This document shows positions 7,701 through 16,336 of a DNA stretch of 64,000 bases, piece by piece. Below the pieces are notes generated by a model, which was not told where the DNA came from, searched no databases, and worked only from the letters and a program-made list of their open reading frames with translations. The stretch is from RPQJ01 sp963706535 (GTDB taxonomy: Bacteria > Pseudomonadota > Gammaproteobacteria > Steroidobacterales > Steroidobacteraceae): assembly GCA_963706535.1 (NCBI GenBank), contig CAVPMU010000003.1:235955-299954 (forward strand), given 5' to 3'. The translations under genes and the position numbers were made by a program. The stretch's first letter is position 1; each line of letters starts with the position of its first letter.

Positions 7701-9089
7701 GTGGAAGCGCGTCCGGTGGCGAGACGCCTGCCGAGCCTGCTGCTCATTCTCGCCGTGTTGACCGCAGGCTGCGCCCACCGGACCTGGAACGAGCCATTGC
7801 TGCAGCCCGGTCCAGCGGCACCGTACGACCTCAGCACGCGGCTGCCAGTCAATGCCGAAGACGTGTTTGTCGTGCTCGCCTTCTCGGGTGGAGGCACTCG
7901 CTCTGCCGCATTCGCCTATGGCGTACTCGAGAAATTACGTGACACGCCGGTGGTCGTCCACGGACAACCGAGGCGGCTGCTCGATGAGGTGGACGTCATC
8001 ACTGCCGTCTCCGGCGGCAGTTACCCGGCCGCGTACTACGGCCTGTTCGGCGACCGCCTGTTTCGCGATTTCGAAGCGGAGTTCCTGGTGCACGACGTGC
8101 AGGGCAAACTGCTGTGGCTGCTGGCGCGGCCGTCCAGCCTGCTCACGATCATGCGCCGCGACCACAATCGCGCCGATCTCGCCGCCGCGCATTTCGATCG
8201 CAATCTGTTCGATGGACGCCGCTTCGATGACCTGGCGCTCGACGGGCTGCCGTTCGTCATCATCAATGCAAGCGACCTGAACAATTCGGCCACGTTCTCG
8301 TTCATCCAGCCCCAGTTCGACTTCCTCTGCTCCGACCTGGGTCCGTACCCGGTCGCGAACGCCGTGATGGCGTCATCGTCGGTACCAGGTGCGTTCGCAC
8401 CCGTTGCACTGAAGAATTACGCCGACTGTCCGCAGCGCCACCCCGCCTGGGTCGCCGAAGCGCTCGCGACCGACGATGTCCTCGAACGCCGCTACGCGGT
8501 GGCCCGCGCCCTCAAGAGATATTCCCGCCCGGACCAGATACCTGTCCTGCGGCTGGTGGACGGTGGCGTGACTGACAACCTCGGCGTCCGCGGCTCGATG
8601 ATGAGCCCGGTGGCCCACCGCGGTGACGTACCCGCCATGGCCGGCGCGTTCACGCCGGGGCAACTGGCAAAGGTGCGGCACGTGCTGGTGATCGTCGCCA
8701 ATGCGCAGACATACCCGGAATTCGGCTGGTCGCGCGACGGCCGCGATCCCGGTCTGAGTTCGAACCTCCGGGCATCGTTCGACGCCGCCCTCGGTATCCT
8801 CAACACGGAGACGGCGGGGCTGGCAAAGCAGGGTTTCCTGATGTGGGAGCAGCACGTCAACGACCTGCGCGGCGCTTCGACGCCGCACGTCAAGGTGCAC
8901 TTCGTGGTGTTGACCTTCAACCAGATCCGCGACGACGAGGAGCGCCGGCGCTTCGACAGCATGCCGACCCGCCTGCGCCTTGCGCCCGAGAACGTCGCGG
9001 CGGTGCGCTCACTGGCCGGACGACTGCTGGACGAGTCCGCGGAGTACCGCTCGTTCCTCGACGCGCTGCAGGAGCCCGTCGCCCGCTGA
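7701..9089 (+). CDS. Patatin-like phospholipase lipoprotein
   Basis: A 462-residue protein. The N-terminal hydrophobic stretch ends in a lipobox (ILAVLTAGC, Cys about 24), so it should be a lipoprotein. The patatin catalytic elements are complete: the oxyanion loop FSGGGTRSAAF (about 61-71), the nucleophile elbow AVSGGSYPA with its Ser (about 107), and the catalytic Asp in VDGGVTDNLG (about 288). Enzymes of this type hydrolyse acyl esters of phospholipids. The start is GTG at 7701, two bases after the bufC stop, so the gene may belong to the bufA2 operon. No known bufferin role exists for it; membrane repair or cargo processing would be speculation. Confidence 0.88.
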   Translation: MEARPVARRLPSLLLILAVLTAGCAHRTWNEPLLQPGPAAPYDLSTRLPVNAEDVFVVLAFSGGGTRSAAFAYGVLEKLRDTPVVVHGQPRRLLDEVDVITAVSGGSYPAAYYGLFGDRLFRDFEAEFLVHDVQGKLLWLLARPSSLLTIMRRDHNRADLAAAHFDRNLFDGRRFDDLALDGLPFVIINASDLNNSATFSFIQPQFDFLCSDLGPYPVANAVMASSSVPGAFAPVALKNYADCPQRHPAWVAEALATDDVLERRYAVARALKRYSRPDQIPVLRLVDGGVTDNLGVRGSMMSPVAHRGDVPAMAGAFTPGQLAKVRHVLVIVANAQTYPEFGWSRDGRDPGLSSNLRASFDAALGILNTETAGLAKQGFLMWEQHVNDLRGASTPHVKVHFVVLTFNQIRDDEERRRFDSMPTRLRLAPENVAAVRSLAGRLLDESAEYRSFLDALQEPVAR

Positions 9090-9181
9090 CGACGCGCCGC
9101 ATCGACGCTGCTTCGGCGTCTGCCAGCGGAATAATCCGGTGCTTTCACGGGTCCTACCGTCATACGCCGGAGAATTTCCTG

Positions 9182-10204
9182 ATGGCCACCTCCCGAGTCC
9201 GCTTCGACAATGGCCGCGGTCAGCAACTGGCCGGACTCCGCCAGTTGCGTGCCGAGTCGGGCGGCATCCTGGCGATCGGCCTGCTGCTGTCCGGGCTGCT
9301 CGGCGCCGCAGGCTCGGTGGCCGCCACGCAGTTCATGGGCTTCAACGTCACCAACTCGCTCGTGCCGGCGTCCGAGCTTCTTCCCGGCGGTCCGCCCTGC
9401 GACGGCATCCCGGCACTCACCGATCCGCGCTTCATCGCCGCGGACCAGGCCTCGTTCCTCAAGCCCGCGGACCGCGTGCTGGGTGTGCGCGTCAACGGCG
9501 TCGCCAAGGCCTATCCGCTCGCGATCATGAACTGGCACGAGATCGTCAACGACCAGTTTGCGGGCACCCCGGTAGCCGTGAATTACTGTCCGTTGTGCTT
9601 TACCGGAGTTGCGTTCTCGTCATCGATGGATGGACGCCGGCAGATCTTTGGCGTCTCCGGGCTACTGTACAACAGCGACGTCGTGCTCTACGACCGCGAA
9701 TCCGAATCGTTGTGGTCGCAACTGCTCGGCAAGGCGATCAGCGGGCCGCGGCGTGGCCAGCGCCTGCAGTCGATTCCGACCAGCAACACGACCCGGTCCG
9801 ACTGGCGCGGGCGACACCCGGACACGCTCGTGCTATCACGCGACACCGGACACCGTCGCGACTACACGGCCGACCCCTACGGCGACTACGCCCGCAGTCC
9901 CGATCTGATGTTTCCGGTGAGTTTTCGGGCACAGGGGATGCACCCGAAGCAGCCGGTCCTGGGCATCGAGATCGACGGCCATGCAGTCGCCTATCCGCTG
10001 TCCGAGCTCGCCCAGGCGGGCGCGATGGTCGAAGATCGGATCGGCTCCCTCACCGTGCGCGTCCACTACGACGCAACATACCAAACAGGGGAGATCACGC
10101 GGGCTGACGGCACGATGCTGCCGGGCGTGATGGCCTACTGGTTCGCCTGGTACACGTTCCATCCCGAAACCAGGGTGTACCGCGCGCCGTCCGGCGATCG
10201 TTAA
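9182..10204 (+). CDS. DUF3179 family secreted protein
   Basis: A 340-residue protein with a hydrophobic N-terminal segment (about 28-48, GGILAIGLLLSGLLG) acting as signal or anchor. The rest is a DUF3179 domain: YPLAIMNWHEIVND, then VNYCPLCFTGVAF with a CxxC pair, then GVSGLLYNSDVVLYDRESESLW and a second YPLSELAQAG motif. I do not know an experimentally proven function for this family. The start at 9182 is chosen because the sequence upstream is shared with the end of the patatin gene in another frame. It converges with, and overlaps by four bases, the ECF sigma gene on the other strand. Confidence 0.82.
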   Translation: MATSRVRFDNGRGQQLAGLRQLRAESGGILAIGLLLSGLLGAAGSVAATQFMGFNVTNSLVPASELLPGGPPCDGIPALTDPRFIAADQASFLKPADRVLGVRVNGVAKAYPLAIMNWHEIVNDQFAGTPVAVNYCPLCFTGVAFSSSMDGRRQIFGVSGLLYNSDVVLYDRESESLWSQLLGKAISGPRRGQRLQSIPTSNTTRSDWRGRHPDTLVLSRDTGHRRDYTADPYGDYARSPDLMFPVSFRAQGMHPKQPVLGIEIDGHAVAYPLSELAQAGAMVEDRIGSLTVRVHYDATYQTGEITRADGTMLPGVMAYWFAWYTFHPETRVYRAPSGDR

Positions 10205-10779
10205 TCGAGGTGCATCCCGAGGTCGGCACGCAGCCGGTGACGGGCCCTGAACAGGCGCGTGAGAACGGTTGCCGGATTGATACGCGTGATTTCGGCAATC
10301 TCCGCGGTCGTGAAGCCCATCAGCACCTGCAGCACCAGCGGCTCGCGGTACTCGTCATCCAAGGCGAATATCGCCCGGCGCAGGTCGGCTACATCAGGCG
10401 ACACGGTCGCTGCCAGCGCGGGATCGTTCGTGTCGATCAATTCGTCGATGCTGGTCTCTGGATGGCGGTTGCGACCATAGGCTCGCGCCGTCTCGCGGCG
10501 CACGATCCTCAGCAGCCACGGACGCACCGCGCGCTCGTCCTGCAATGCATCCAGGCTGCTCCAGGCCCGCACCAGAGTCTCCTGGACGATGTCCTCTGCG
10601 AGCGCGCGATCCCGGGTCAACCAGACGGCGAACCGATACAGGTCGTCGCGCAAGGGCGCGCGCATACGTTCAAAACGCCGGCGACGATCGTGGCTGGATG
10701 CGGCGCTCTGCGCGCTGCCGCCGATCGCTCCGGGTGCAGGCTCGAGGCTGTCGGACGCGCTGCGGGTTGAGTCGACCAT
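10201..10779 (-). CDS. ECF sigma factor (autoregulation candidate of the island)
   Basis: A 192-residue group-4 sigma factor. Region 2 covers about residues 43-100 (LRDDLYRFAVWLTRDRALAEDIVQETLVRAW and RPWLLRIVRRETARAYGR). Region 4 covers about 130-185 (ALDDEYREPLVLQVLMGFTTAEIAEI, then INPATVLTRLFRARHRLR). The first 30 residues are low complexity. A TGTAAGAA...CGACT motif lies just upstream at 10823-10850, so the gene probably transcribes itself. Its likely restraint is the DUF3379 membrane protein at 4367-5059, because ECF/DUF3379 pairs are common, although here they are separated by the second bufferin cassette. No strong ribosome-binding site precedes the ATG at 10779, so the start is less certain. 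Confidence 0.9.
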   Translation of the reverse strand: MVDSTRSASDSLEPAPGAIGGSAQSAASSHDRRRRFERMRAPLRDDLYRFAVWLTRDRALAEDIVQETLVRAWSSLDALQDERAVRPWLLRIVRRETARAYGRNRHPETSIDELIDTNDPALAATVSPDVADLRRAIFALDDEYREPLVLQVLMGFTTAEIAEITRINPATVLTRLFRARHRLRADLGMHLD

Positions 10780-10822
10780 GGAGAGCGAGCCCCAACGTCC
10801 GAAGAAATCGGACTCAACCCAG

Positions 10823-10850
10823 AGTCGCGCTGCGAGCAGGACTTCTTACA
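10823..10850 (-). promoter_or_regulatory. Putative ECF promoter of the sigma gene at 10201
   Basis: TGTAAGAA (10850-10843, minus strand), 15 bases, CGACT (10827-10823). The first box overlaps the last codons of the upstream DUF2064 gene, whose stop is at 10846. Position upstream of a sigma gene suggests autoregulation. Confidence 0.65.
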
Positions 10851-11616
10851 CGACCGGGCTGGGCAAGGCAGCGATGGAGGTCCGTGTCTGCGCAACCGCA
10901 GGATCACACGCTTCGGCCTGCGCCTCGAGGGGCTGCAGTCGCCTGCCGGGGATATCCGTAGCAAGCGCCGCAAGCAGAACATGCAGATCAACCCGGGCCT
11001 GGCGCGGATCGCCTTCCAGTTCACGACGGCAGGCCGTGAGGTCCGCCACGCAACTGACTGAGACGCCCGGGTTGACGAACGCCAGGTCGTGGCCCGCCTT
11101 CCTGCAGCGGGCAGCCATGCGGCTCGATGCAGTCACGCGACTGGACTGCAGATCGTCGATGGTCGGCCAGCCTCGAGCCGTGCCGAGCAACGCGATCCGG
11201 CCGTCCGGAGTCGCACCGATCACGCTCGAGCGCCTCGCGAGTGCAGCAGCGGCCATAGCGAGACAGACCGCGTTCATGGCCGGCGCGTCGGTGCCGAGAA
11301 AGATCAAGCGTTCGTCGCCGCGGACGCGCAGCATAGAGTCGAGCGCCATGAGCCTGCGTCCGAAGGAGCCCGCAGGCTGGACGAGGACCTCGGCCTCGTG
11401 GCCAATCGCCTGCTCTGCCCACGCGACGTCGCCAGCTTCCACGGCGAGCAATCGCCGACCCGGCCAGGACAGCAGGTCCTCCAGCGCGCAATGAAGCACA
11501 CCGTGCTCGATCAGGCACGCGAGCCGTGAGCCGATGGCTGACGCGAGCCGGGATCGACTCGACCCGTGACGAGGCGGGGCGCACATCAGGATCAACGCGG
11601 TCTTGGCCTGCGGCAT
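10846..11616 (-). CDS. DUF2064 / TIGR04282-like protein with altered nucleotide-binding motif
   Basis: A 256-residue relative of the arsenosugar glycosyltransferase encoded at 16750-17406. Shared elements are LIFLGTDAPAM (family consensus LGTDCPxL) and GRIALLGTARGW (consensus DGGYxLLG). The N-terminal nucleotide-sugar motif FAKAPVxGxxKTRL is changed to MCAPPRHGSSRSRL, and the DGGY acid pair is reduced to DGR. It may therefore be a divergent or catalytically weakened paralog. The start at 11616 has GGGAGAG six bases upstream. It sits between the pst-like operon and the sigma gene. About 230 bases upstream (11617-11847) contain no supportable gene. Confidence 0.72.
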   Translation of the reverse strand: MPQAKTALILMCAPPRHGSSRSRLASAIGSRLACLIEHGVLHCALEDLLSWPGRRLLAVEAGDVAWAEQAIGHEAEVLVQPAGSFGRRLMALDSMLRVRGDERLIFLGTDAPAMNAVCLAMAAAALARRSSVIGATPDGRIALLGTARGWPTIDDLQSSRVTASSRMAARCRKAGHDLAFVNPGVSVSCVADLTACRRELEGDPRQARVDLHVLLAALATDIPGRRLQPLEAQAEACDPAVAQTRTSIAALPSPVV

Positions 11617-11847
11617 CACCATCTCTCCCGATTCCTGCACCAACGGCAGGGGCCTCTGGTGCGTTCGCGTGGGTGCAGTCGAGGATGCCGGTAGGGGGGA
11701 CCGATCTCGGATGGAGCAGCTCCCACGCGACGCATTCCAAAAAATGGCTCTCTCGAGGAGGTTGACCCGCGCGACCGATGATTTATTCCCTTGTCGACGA
11801 CTGAATCACTCCGATGCATCGTCGCGCATGACACGACGCACGATCGC

Positions 11848-12699
11848 TCAACCGCGGGCACCCGAGACGTACGCTGCAGTCAGGTCGTGTCGAGGAGACT
11901 CGAACAACGCCTGGCATCGCCCGAACTCGATCAACTGCCCGACGCGTTCCTTCATCCAGAAGAAGGCCGCGTAATTTGCGATGCGACGGGCCTGCGCTAG
12001 GTTATGGGTCACGATGACGATCGTGTAGCGCCCGCGCAGTCTGCGGATCAGGTCTTCGACCACACCCGAGGCAATCGGGTCGAGCGCACTGCACGGTTCG
12101 TCCATGAGCAGGACCTCGGGCTCGAGCACCAGCGCCCGGGCGATGCAGAGCCGCTGCTGCTGGCCGCCGGACAGCGCGAGGGCCGGTGAGTCCAGTCGGT
12201 CATGGACTTCGTCCCAGAGACCGACGTCGCGCAACGCCGAGTCTATGCGCCGATCCAGTTCCGCGCGACCACGCACGCCGTGCTCGCGCAGCGGCAGTTC
12301 GAGGTTGCGTCGGATAGAGAGCGGAAACGGATTCGGCCGCTGGAAGATCATGCCGATGCGCCGCCGCAGCGCCATGACGTCAAGCCCGGCCTGCAGCACG
12401 TCGGTGTCGCCGAGGCGGGTGCTGCCACTCACCATGGCACCGGGGATCATGTCCGTCAGGCGATTCAGGGACGAGAGCAGGCTGGTCTTGCCACAGCCCG
12501 AGGGGCCGATCAGCGCCGTGATGCAACCCTTGTAAATGTCGAGCGAGACGCCGTCGAGCACCGTCTCCCGGCCGTAAGTGACCGACAGGTTGCGGATGCG
12601 GAGCAGCGGTTGTGGATCGCAGCACGGCGGCCCCTGTTCGAGCGTGCCGAGCGTATAGGGCACGTGCAAGGCACCGGCATTGACATCGAAGTGGCTCAT
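11848..12699 (-). CDS. pstB: Phosphate-type ABC transporter ATP-binding protein (PstB-like)
   Basis: A 283-residue ABC ATPase. Walker A is GPSGCGKTSLL, the Q-loop is IGMIFQRPNPFPLSI (typical of PstB), the signature is LSGGQQQRLCIARAL, Walker B is VLLMDEPCSALDP, and the switch His is in IVTHN. The QRPNPFP Q-loop places it among PstB proteins. The start at 12699 overlaps the pstA stop (ATGA). It is the last gene of an importer operon downstream of arsM, so it may energise uptake of phosphate or of arsenate, its structural mimic. No phoU or pho-box is evident. Confidence 0.88.
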   Translation of the reverse strand: MSHFDVNAGALHVPYTLGTLEQGPPCCDPQPLLRIRNLSVTYGRETVLDGVSLDIYKGCITALIGPSGCGKTSLLSSLNRLTDMIPGAMVSGSTRLGDTDVLQAGLDVMALRRRIGMIFQRPNPFPLSIRRNLELPLREHGVRGRAELDRRIDSALRDVGLWDEVHDRLDSPALALSGGQQQRLCIARALVLEPEVLLMDEPCSALDPIASGVVEDLIRRLRGRYTIVIVTHNLAQARRIANYAAFFWMKERVGQLIEFGRCQALFESPRHDLTAAYVSGARG

Positions 12700-13541
12700 G
12701 CGTTCGAGACCCTCCGTGACACCCAGCGATCGCTGAGCCACAGGGCCAGTGCATTGACCGCCAGGATCACCGCGATCAGTACGACGGCCGAGGCATACGC
12801 CGACGCGTCGCCGCCCGTCACGTTCATGGAAAGGTCGAAGATGTGCACGGCCAGCGCACGACCGGAATCCAGCAGCGATCCCGGCATCCGGTCCACGTAG
12901 CCGCTGGTGAAGATGAGCGCCGCCGTTTCCGCCGTGGCGCGGCCGATGCCGAGCAGCAGTCCCGCGCTGATTGCAGGCGCGGCCGCCGGCAGCAGGATGC
13001 GGAACACCGCGCCGGTGCGCGTCATGCCAAGTGCGGCTGCGCCGCGGCGCCAGTCGTCGCTCACGGCCGACAGTCCGGCTTCGCTGGTGCTCACCAGGAT
13101 CGGCAGGATCATGCAGGCCAGGGTCAGGCCGCCGGAGAGGATCGAGAATCCCAGGCCGAGGTACAGGCTGAAGAAAGCATAGCCGAACAGTCCGAAGACG
13201 ATCGAAGGCACGCCCGCCAGCACATCGAAGCTGGTCCTCAGCGTCACGGCGAGGCGACTGCCGCGACCGGCGTATTCGGCGAGCCAGACGGCCGCCGCGA
13301 GACCGACCGGCAGCGCGACCAGCATCGCTACGGCCAGAATCAGCACGGTCGAGACGAGAATCGGGCCGACGCCGCCCGCGCGACCCGCGTCGTCGGGCGC
13401 CGCCAGCAGGAACGACGGCGACAGTCGCGACGCTCCGTGCCAGAGCACATCCCCGAGCATCCAGAGCATGGCCGCGAGCACCAGGGCGGCGGATCCAGCG
13501 ACGCCGAACGTGAATGCACGGTCCAGCAGGCGGCTACGCAT
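12696..13541 (-). CDS. pstA: Phosphate-type ABC transporter permease (PstA-like)
   Basis: A 281-residue inner-membrane permease with about six hydrophobic segments. The PstA-type landmarks are GPILVSTVLILAVAMLVALP, VLAGVPSIVFGLFGYAFF and the coupling loop EAGLSAVSDDWRRGAAALGMTR, with GRATAETAALIFTSGY in the last third. It overlaps pstC by eight bases upstream and pstB by four bases downstream. It forms the transmembrane channel with PstC. Substrate specificity cannot be read from the permease. Confidence 0.9.
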   Translation of the reverse strand: MRSRLLDRAFTFGVAGSAALVLAAMLWMLGDVLWHGASRLSPSFLLAAPDDAGRAGGVGPILVSTVLILAVAMLVALPVGLAAAVWLAEYAGRGSRLAVTLRTSFDVLAGVPSIVFGLFGYAFFSLYLGLGFSILSGGLTLACMILPILVSTSEAGLSAVSDDWRRGAAALGMTRTGAVFRILLPAAAPAISAGLLLGIGRATAETAALIFTSGYVDRMPGSLLDSGRALAVHIFDLSMNVTGGDASAYASAVVLIAVILAVNALALWLSDRWVSRRVSNA

Positions 13542-14412
13542 GGCGTCCCCACCGGCCGACCGCGACGCTGAGCAGCGACAGCAACAGTACGAGACTCATC
13601 AGCAGCAGGCCGGAAGCAAACAGTCCGGAGCGATGCACGTCGGTCGCGTAGGCCATCTCGAGCGCGATGTTGGCGGTGAGCACGCGGACGGAATCGAACA
13701 GCGACGACGGAACCTGCACGACGTTGCCAGCCACCATGAGGACGGCCATGGTCTCGCCGATGGCCCGCCCCAGCGCGAGCAGCACTCCGGCGAGAATTCC
13801 GCCGCGCGCCGCGGGCAACGCTACACCCACGATGACGGCGCGGCGCGACAGCCCGAGCGCTTCGGCTCCACGCAGCCACGCGGGTGCAACTGCCGCCAGC
13901 GCCGATCCGGCCGTCAACGCGACGGTCGGCAGGATCATCAGGGCGAGGATCAGCGTGGCGGCCAGCAGGCTGGCACCTGGCGGCCGCCAGAGTGCGATGA
14001 GCGGCACCAGCTCGGTGAGTCCCCACAATCCGAAGACGACGGAGGGCACGCCGGCCAGCAACCCGAGCATCATCCGGGTGGCGCGCTGAAGGCGGGGGCC
14101 GGCGTAGAACCGCTCGAACACTGCACTGGCCAGACCCAGCGGACCCGCGATCAGCACGGCCCCGCCGGCCGCGAGCAAGGTCGCGTACAGCATCGGCGCC
14201 AACCCGAACTGACCGTCGAGCGGTTGCCACGTCGCATCGGTCAGCAGTCGCAAGGGCCCGGAGCTGCCGAGCACCATGGCGGACTCCCGCGCGAGGAATC
14301 CCGCGACCAGCGCTGCCAGCAGCCCCGCCCCGGCCGTCAACGCCCCGAGCGTGAGCCCCACGCGGCGGTCAAAGTGGCGGCGCGACAAAATGCTGGGCCT
14401 GGATGAGATCAT
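13534..14412 (-). CDS. pstC: Phosphate-type ABC transporter permease (PstC-like)
   Basis: A 292-residue permease. Hydrophobic segments span most of the protein; the PstC-type stretches are LLAGVPSVVFGLWGLTELVP and LRGAEALGLSRRAVIVGVALP (coupling loop), with GRAIGETMAVLMVAGN near the end. The start at 14412 (MISSRPSILSRRHFDRRVG) gives a conventional cytoplasmic N-terminus and overlaps the upstream binding-protein gene by 44 bases, an unusually long overlap. The first start in this frame (14466) would deepen that overlap and is not preferred. Confidence 0.88.
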   Translation of the reverse strand: MISSRPSILSRRHFDRRVGLTLGALTAGAGLLAALVAGFLARESAMVLGSSGPLRLLTDATWQPLDGQFGLAPMLYATLLAAGGAVLIAGPLGLASAVFERFYAGPRLQRATRMMLGLLAGVPSVVFGLWGLTELVPLIALWRPPGASLLAATLILALMILPTVALTAGSALAAVAPAWLRGAEALGLSRRAVIVGVALPAARGGILAGVLLALGRAIGETMAVLMVAGNVVQVPSSLFDSVRVLTANIALEMAYATDVHRSGLFASGLLLMSLVLLLSLLSVAVGRWGRHA

Positions 14413-15190
14413 CGACGGAATCGGACTGGGCGAACTCGATGAAGCGCCGTGCGAGCGCGCCGGCATTGCCGGTCGTCACGAGGTTCAGCGGCCGCGACAG
14501 CGGAAAACGACCGCTGCGGACGTTCTGCACCGAGGCTTCGACGCCCGCCATGGGCAGCAGCCTGATCGCCGCGCCGTGCGCAGCCTCGTAGTCCGCCGTG
14601 CCGATGGAGACGTAGCCGATCGCACCAGGATTGCCCGCCACCGTCTTGATGCCCTGCTGGTTCTCGCCGATCACCACCTGGGCACGCACCTCGCTGTTCT
14701 CAAGTCCGAAGTGCTGCAGGAACAACTCGAGCGTCGATCGCCCCTCGGCCTTGTTGACGACGGTGATCGTGCGCTGCGGTCCGCCGACATCCGCCCAGTT
14801 GTGCAGCTTCCCGCGATACACGGCACGAACCTGCTCGTCCGTCAGGCTCGACACCGGATTGCTGCGGTGGACGATCAGCGCGATGCCATCCATCGCGATC
14901 GTGTGGGCGACGAGACCACCCTCCCGGGCTTTCAGGCCGCGCGACACCATGCCGATCTGCGCGACGCCGGTGCGAACGTCCGCGATACCTCGCGAGGAGC
15001 CGCCCGACTGGACGTCGATGCGTACGCCCGGATTCAGCGACTCGAAGCGCTTCGCCATCTCGAGCACGAGCGGCGCGATGGTGCTCGAGCCCGTGATCAC
15101 CAGTCGCAAGTCGGCTGCGGCCGCCGTCTGCACCACAATCGCCGTTGCCAGCGCCAGTAAAGCTCCGCAGATTCGGAACCATTTCTTCAT
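14369..15190 (-). CDS. PstS-like periplasmic phosphate/oxyanion-binding protein
   Basis: A 273-residue secreted binding protein with a signal peptide at 1-25 (MKKWFRICGALLALATAI, ending near TAAAA). The anion-binding motifs are GSSTIAPLV, SGGSSRGIADV and DGIALIVHRSNPV, as in the short PstS family. In phosphate-binding proteins these Ser/Thr/Asp residues contact the anion. Its place directly after arsM in an arsenosugar-type cluster makes arsenate or phosphate the candidate ligand; sequence alone cannot separate them. It starts 35 bases after the arsM stop. Confidence 0.85.
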   Translation of the reverse strand: MKKWFRICGALLALATAIVVQTAAAADLRLVITGSSTIAPLVLEMAKRFESLNPGVRIDVQSGGSSRGIADVRTGVAQIGMVSRGLKAREGGLVAHTIAMDGIALIVHRSNPVSSLTDEQVRAVYRGKLHNWADVGGPQRTITVVNKAEGRSTLELFLQHFGLENSEVRAQVVIGENQQGIKTVAGNPGAIGYVSIGTADYEAAHGAAIRLLPMAGVEASVQNVRSGRFPLSRPLNLVTTGNAGALARRFIEFAQSDSVDDLIQAQHFVAPPL

Positions 15191-15225
15191 GTAGCGGATC
15201 CCTCGGAGCCGTCGGTCCTGGAGGG

Positions 15226-16269
15226 TCAGCAGCAGGCACCGGTGAGCATGGACTCCCCGACAGCGCGATCGAACGGCATCGATGCCCCGCAGCCCTCGAA
15301 CAGGCCGAAGTGCCGCGAGAAGTCGCCGATGAATTCGAAGTGCGACCGGAAGCGCGTGTCTTGCAGCATGCGCCACGTGTTGCCGCACACCGGAAAGACC
15401 TTGCCGGTTTCAATGTCGTGGTGCTTGTCGAGCACGAATCGGTCGGCGTGCTGCGCGATGCTGCCGCGGTAGATCACGGCCTGGCCGTAGTCTTCGCAGG
15501 CCGACTCGAGGCCGTCGAGCTTGAAGAGCCGGTAGGTGGCCGAAAAGAAGCGGGCCCGGCCGATGCGCGCGGCGAGTGCCGTATCGGTGACCTGGATCGG
15601 GCGGTCGGCGAACAGGCGCGGATCGGTGAAACCCTGCCGCTGCGCGAGCCGCAGGAAATCATTCCAGTACAACGCCCCGCCGAGGCACTCGCCGTACAGT
15701 ACCGGGTCGCTGCGTACGGCCTCGGGCAGGCGCCGGTCGGCATAGACGTCGGAGAAGAAGAACTCGCCGCCCGGCTTGAGCAAGCGCTGCACGCCGGCCA
15801 GCACGGCTACCTTGTCGGGCGACAGGTTCACGACACAGTTCGAAACGATGACGTCGAAGCTGCCGGGTGCGAGCTCGAGTTCGTCGAGCCGCTCGATGTA
15901 GCCGTGCAGGAATCGCACGTTGTCGAAGCCGAAGGTGTCGCGGTGGAAGGGGCGGTGCCCCTCGGCGACGGCGAGTTGCTCGGGCGTCATGTCCACGCCC
16001 ACGACCGAGCCGCCCGGACCCACCAGTTGCGCGAGCGCATAGACGTCGCGACCGGCCCCGCAGCCGAGGTCGAGCACGCGGCAGCCCTCGAGCAGCGGCG
16101 GGCACACGAGGCCACAGCCGTAGTATCGGCCGAGCACCTCAGGGTGTATCCGCGCCAGCAGCGGCTTGAGCCACTCGGGCATCAGGCTGGCATCGCAGCA
16201 GGCGCTGGTCTTGAGGTCGGCCGTGCCCTGCAGCTGGCGGCCGTAGTAGTCCTGGACGATGTCGTACAT
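15226..16269 (-). CDS. arsM: Arsenite/arsenosugar methyltransferase ArsM
   Basis: A 347-residue SAM-dependent methyltransferase. The SAM site is VLDLGCGAGRDVYALAQLV (about 65-83), followed by VVGVDMTPEQL. Arsenic-binding cysteines expected of ArsM are present: CC at 24-25, C52 and C56 (GCGLVC), and a Cys in IVSNCVVNL. A C-terminal domain with FFFSDVYADRR and a final TGACC follows. The form matches arsenosugar-cluster ArsM proteins, which methylate trivalent arsenic before ArsS adds a deoxyadenosyl group. Promoter-like boxes at 16309-16336 lie 40 bases upstream. The gene heads a probable arsM-pst operon. Confidence 0.88.
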   Translation of the reverse strand: MYDIVQDYYGRQLQGTADLKTSACCDASLMPEWLKPLLARIHPEVLGRYYGCGLVCPPLLEGCRVLDLGCGAGRDVYALAQLVGPGGSVVGVDMTPEQLAVAEGHRPFHRDTFGFDNVRFLHGYIERLDELELAPGSFDVIVSNCVVNLSPDKVAVLAGVQRLLKPGGEFFFSDVYADRRLPEAVRSDPVLYGECLGGALYWNDFLRLAQRQGFTDPRLFADRPIQVTDTALAARIGRARFFSATYRLFKLDGLESACEDYGQAVIYRGSIAQHADRFVLDKHHDIETGKVFPVCGNTWRMLQDTRFRSHFEFIGDFSRHFGLFEGCGASMPFDRAVGESMLTGACC

Positions 16270-16308
16270 GGGAGGTGAGCGGCTCCTGGCGGCCGGGTGT
16301 GGTCTGTT

Positions 16309-16336
16309 GGTCGGTGCAAGCGCCCCGATTCTTACG
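16309..16336 (-). promoter_or_regulatory. Putative ECF promoter of arsM
   Basis: CGTAAGAA (16336-16329 on the minus strand), 15 bases, CGACC (16313-16309). The upstream gene's TAA stop (16334-16332) is part of the first box. This gives arsM its own internal start inside the longer arsS-to-pst gene array. Confidence 0.65.
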
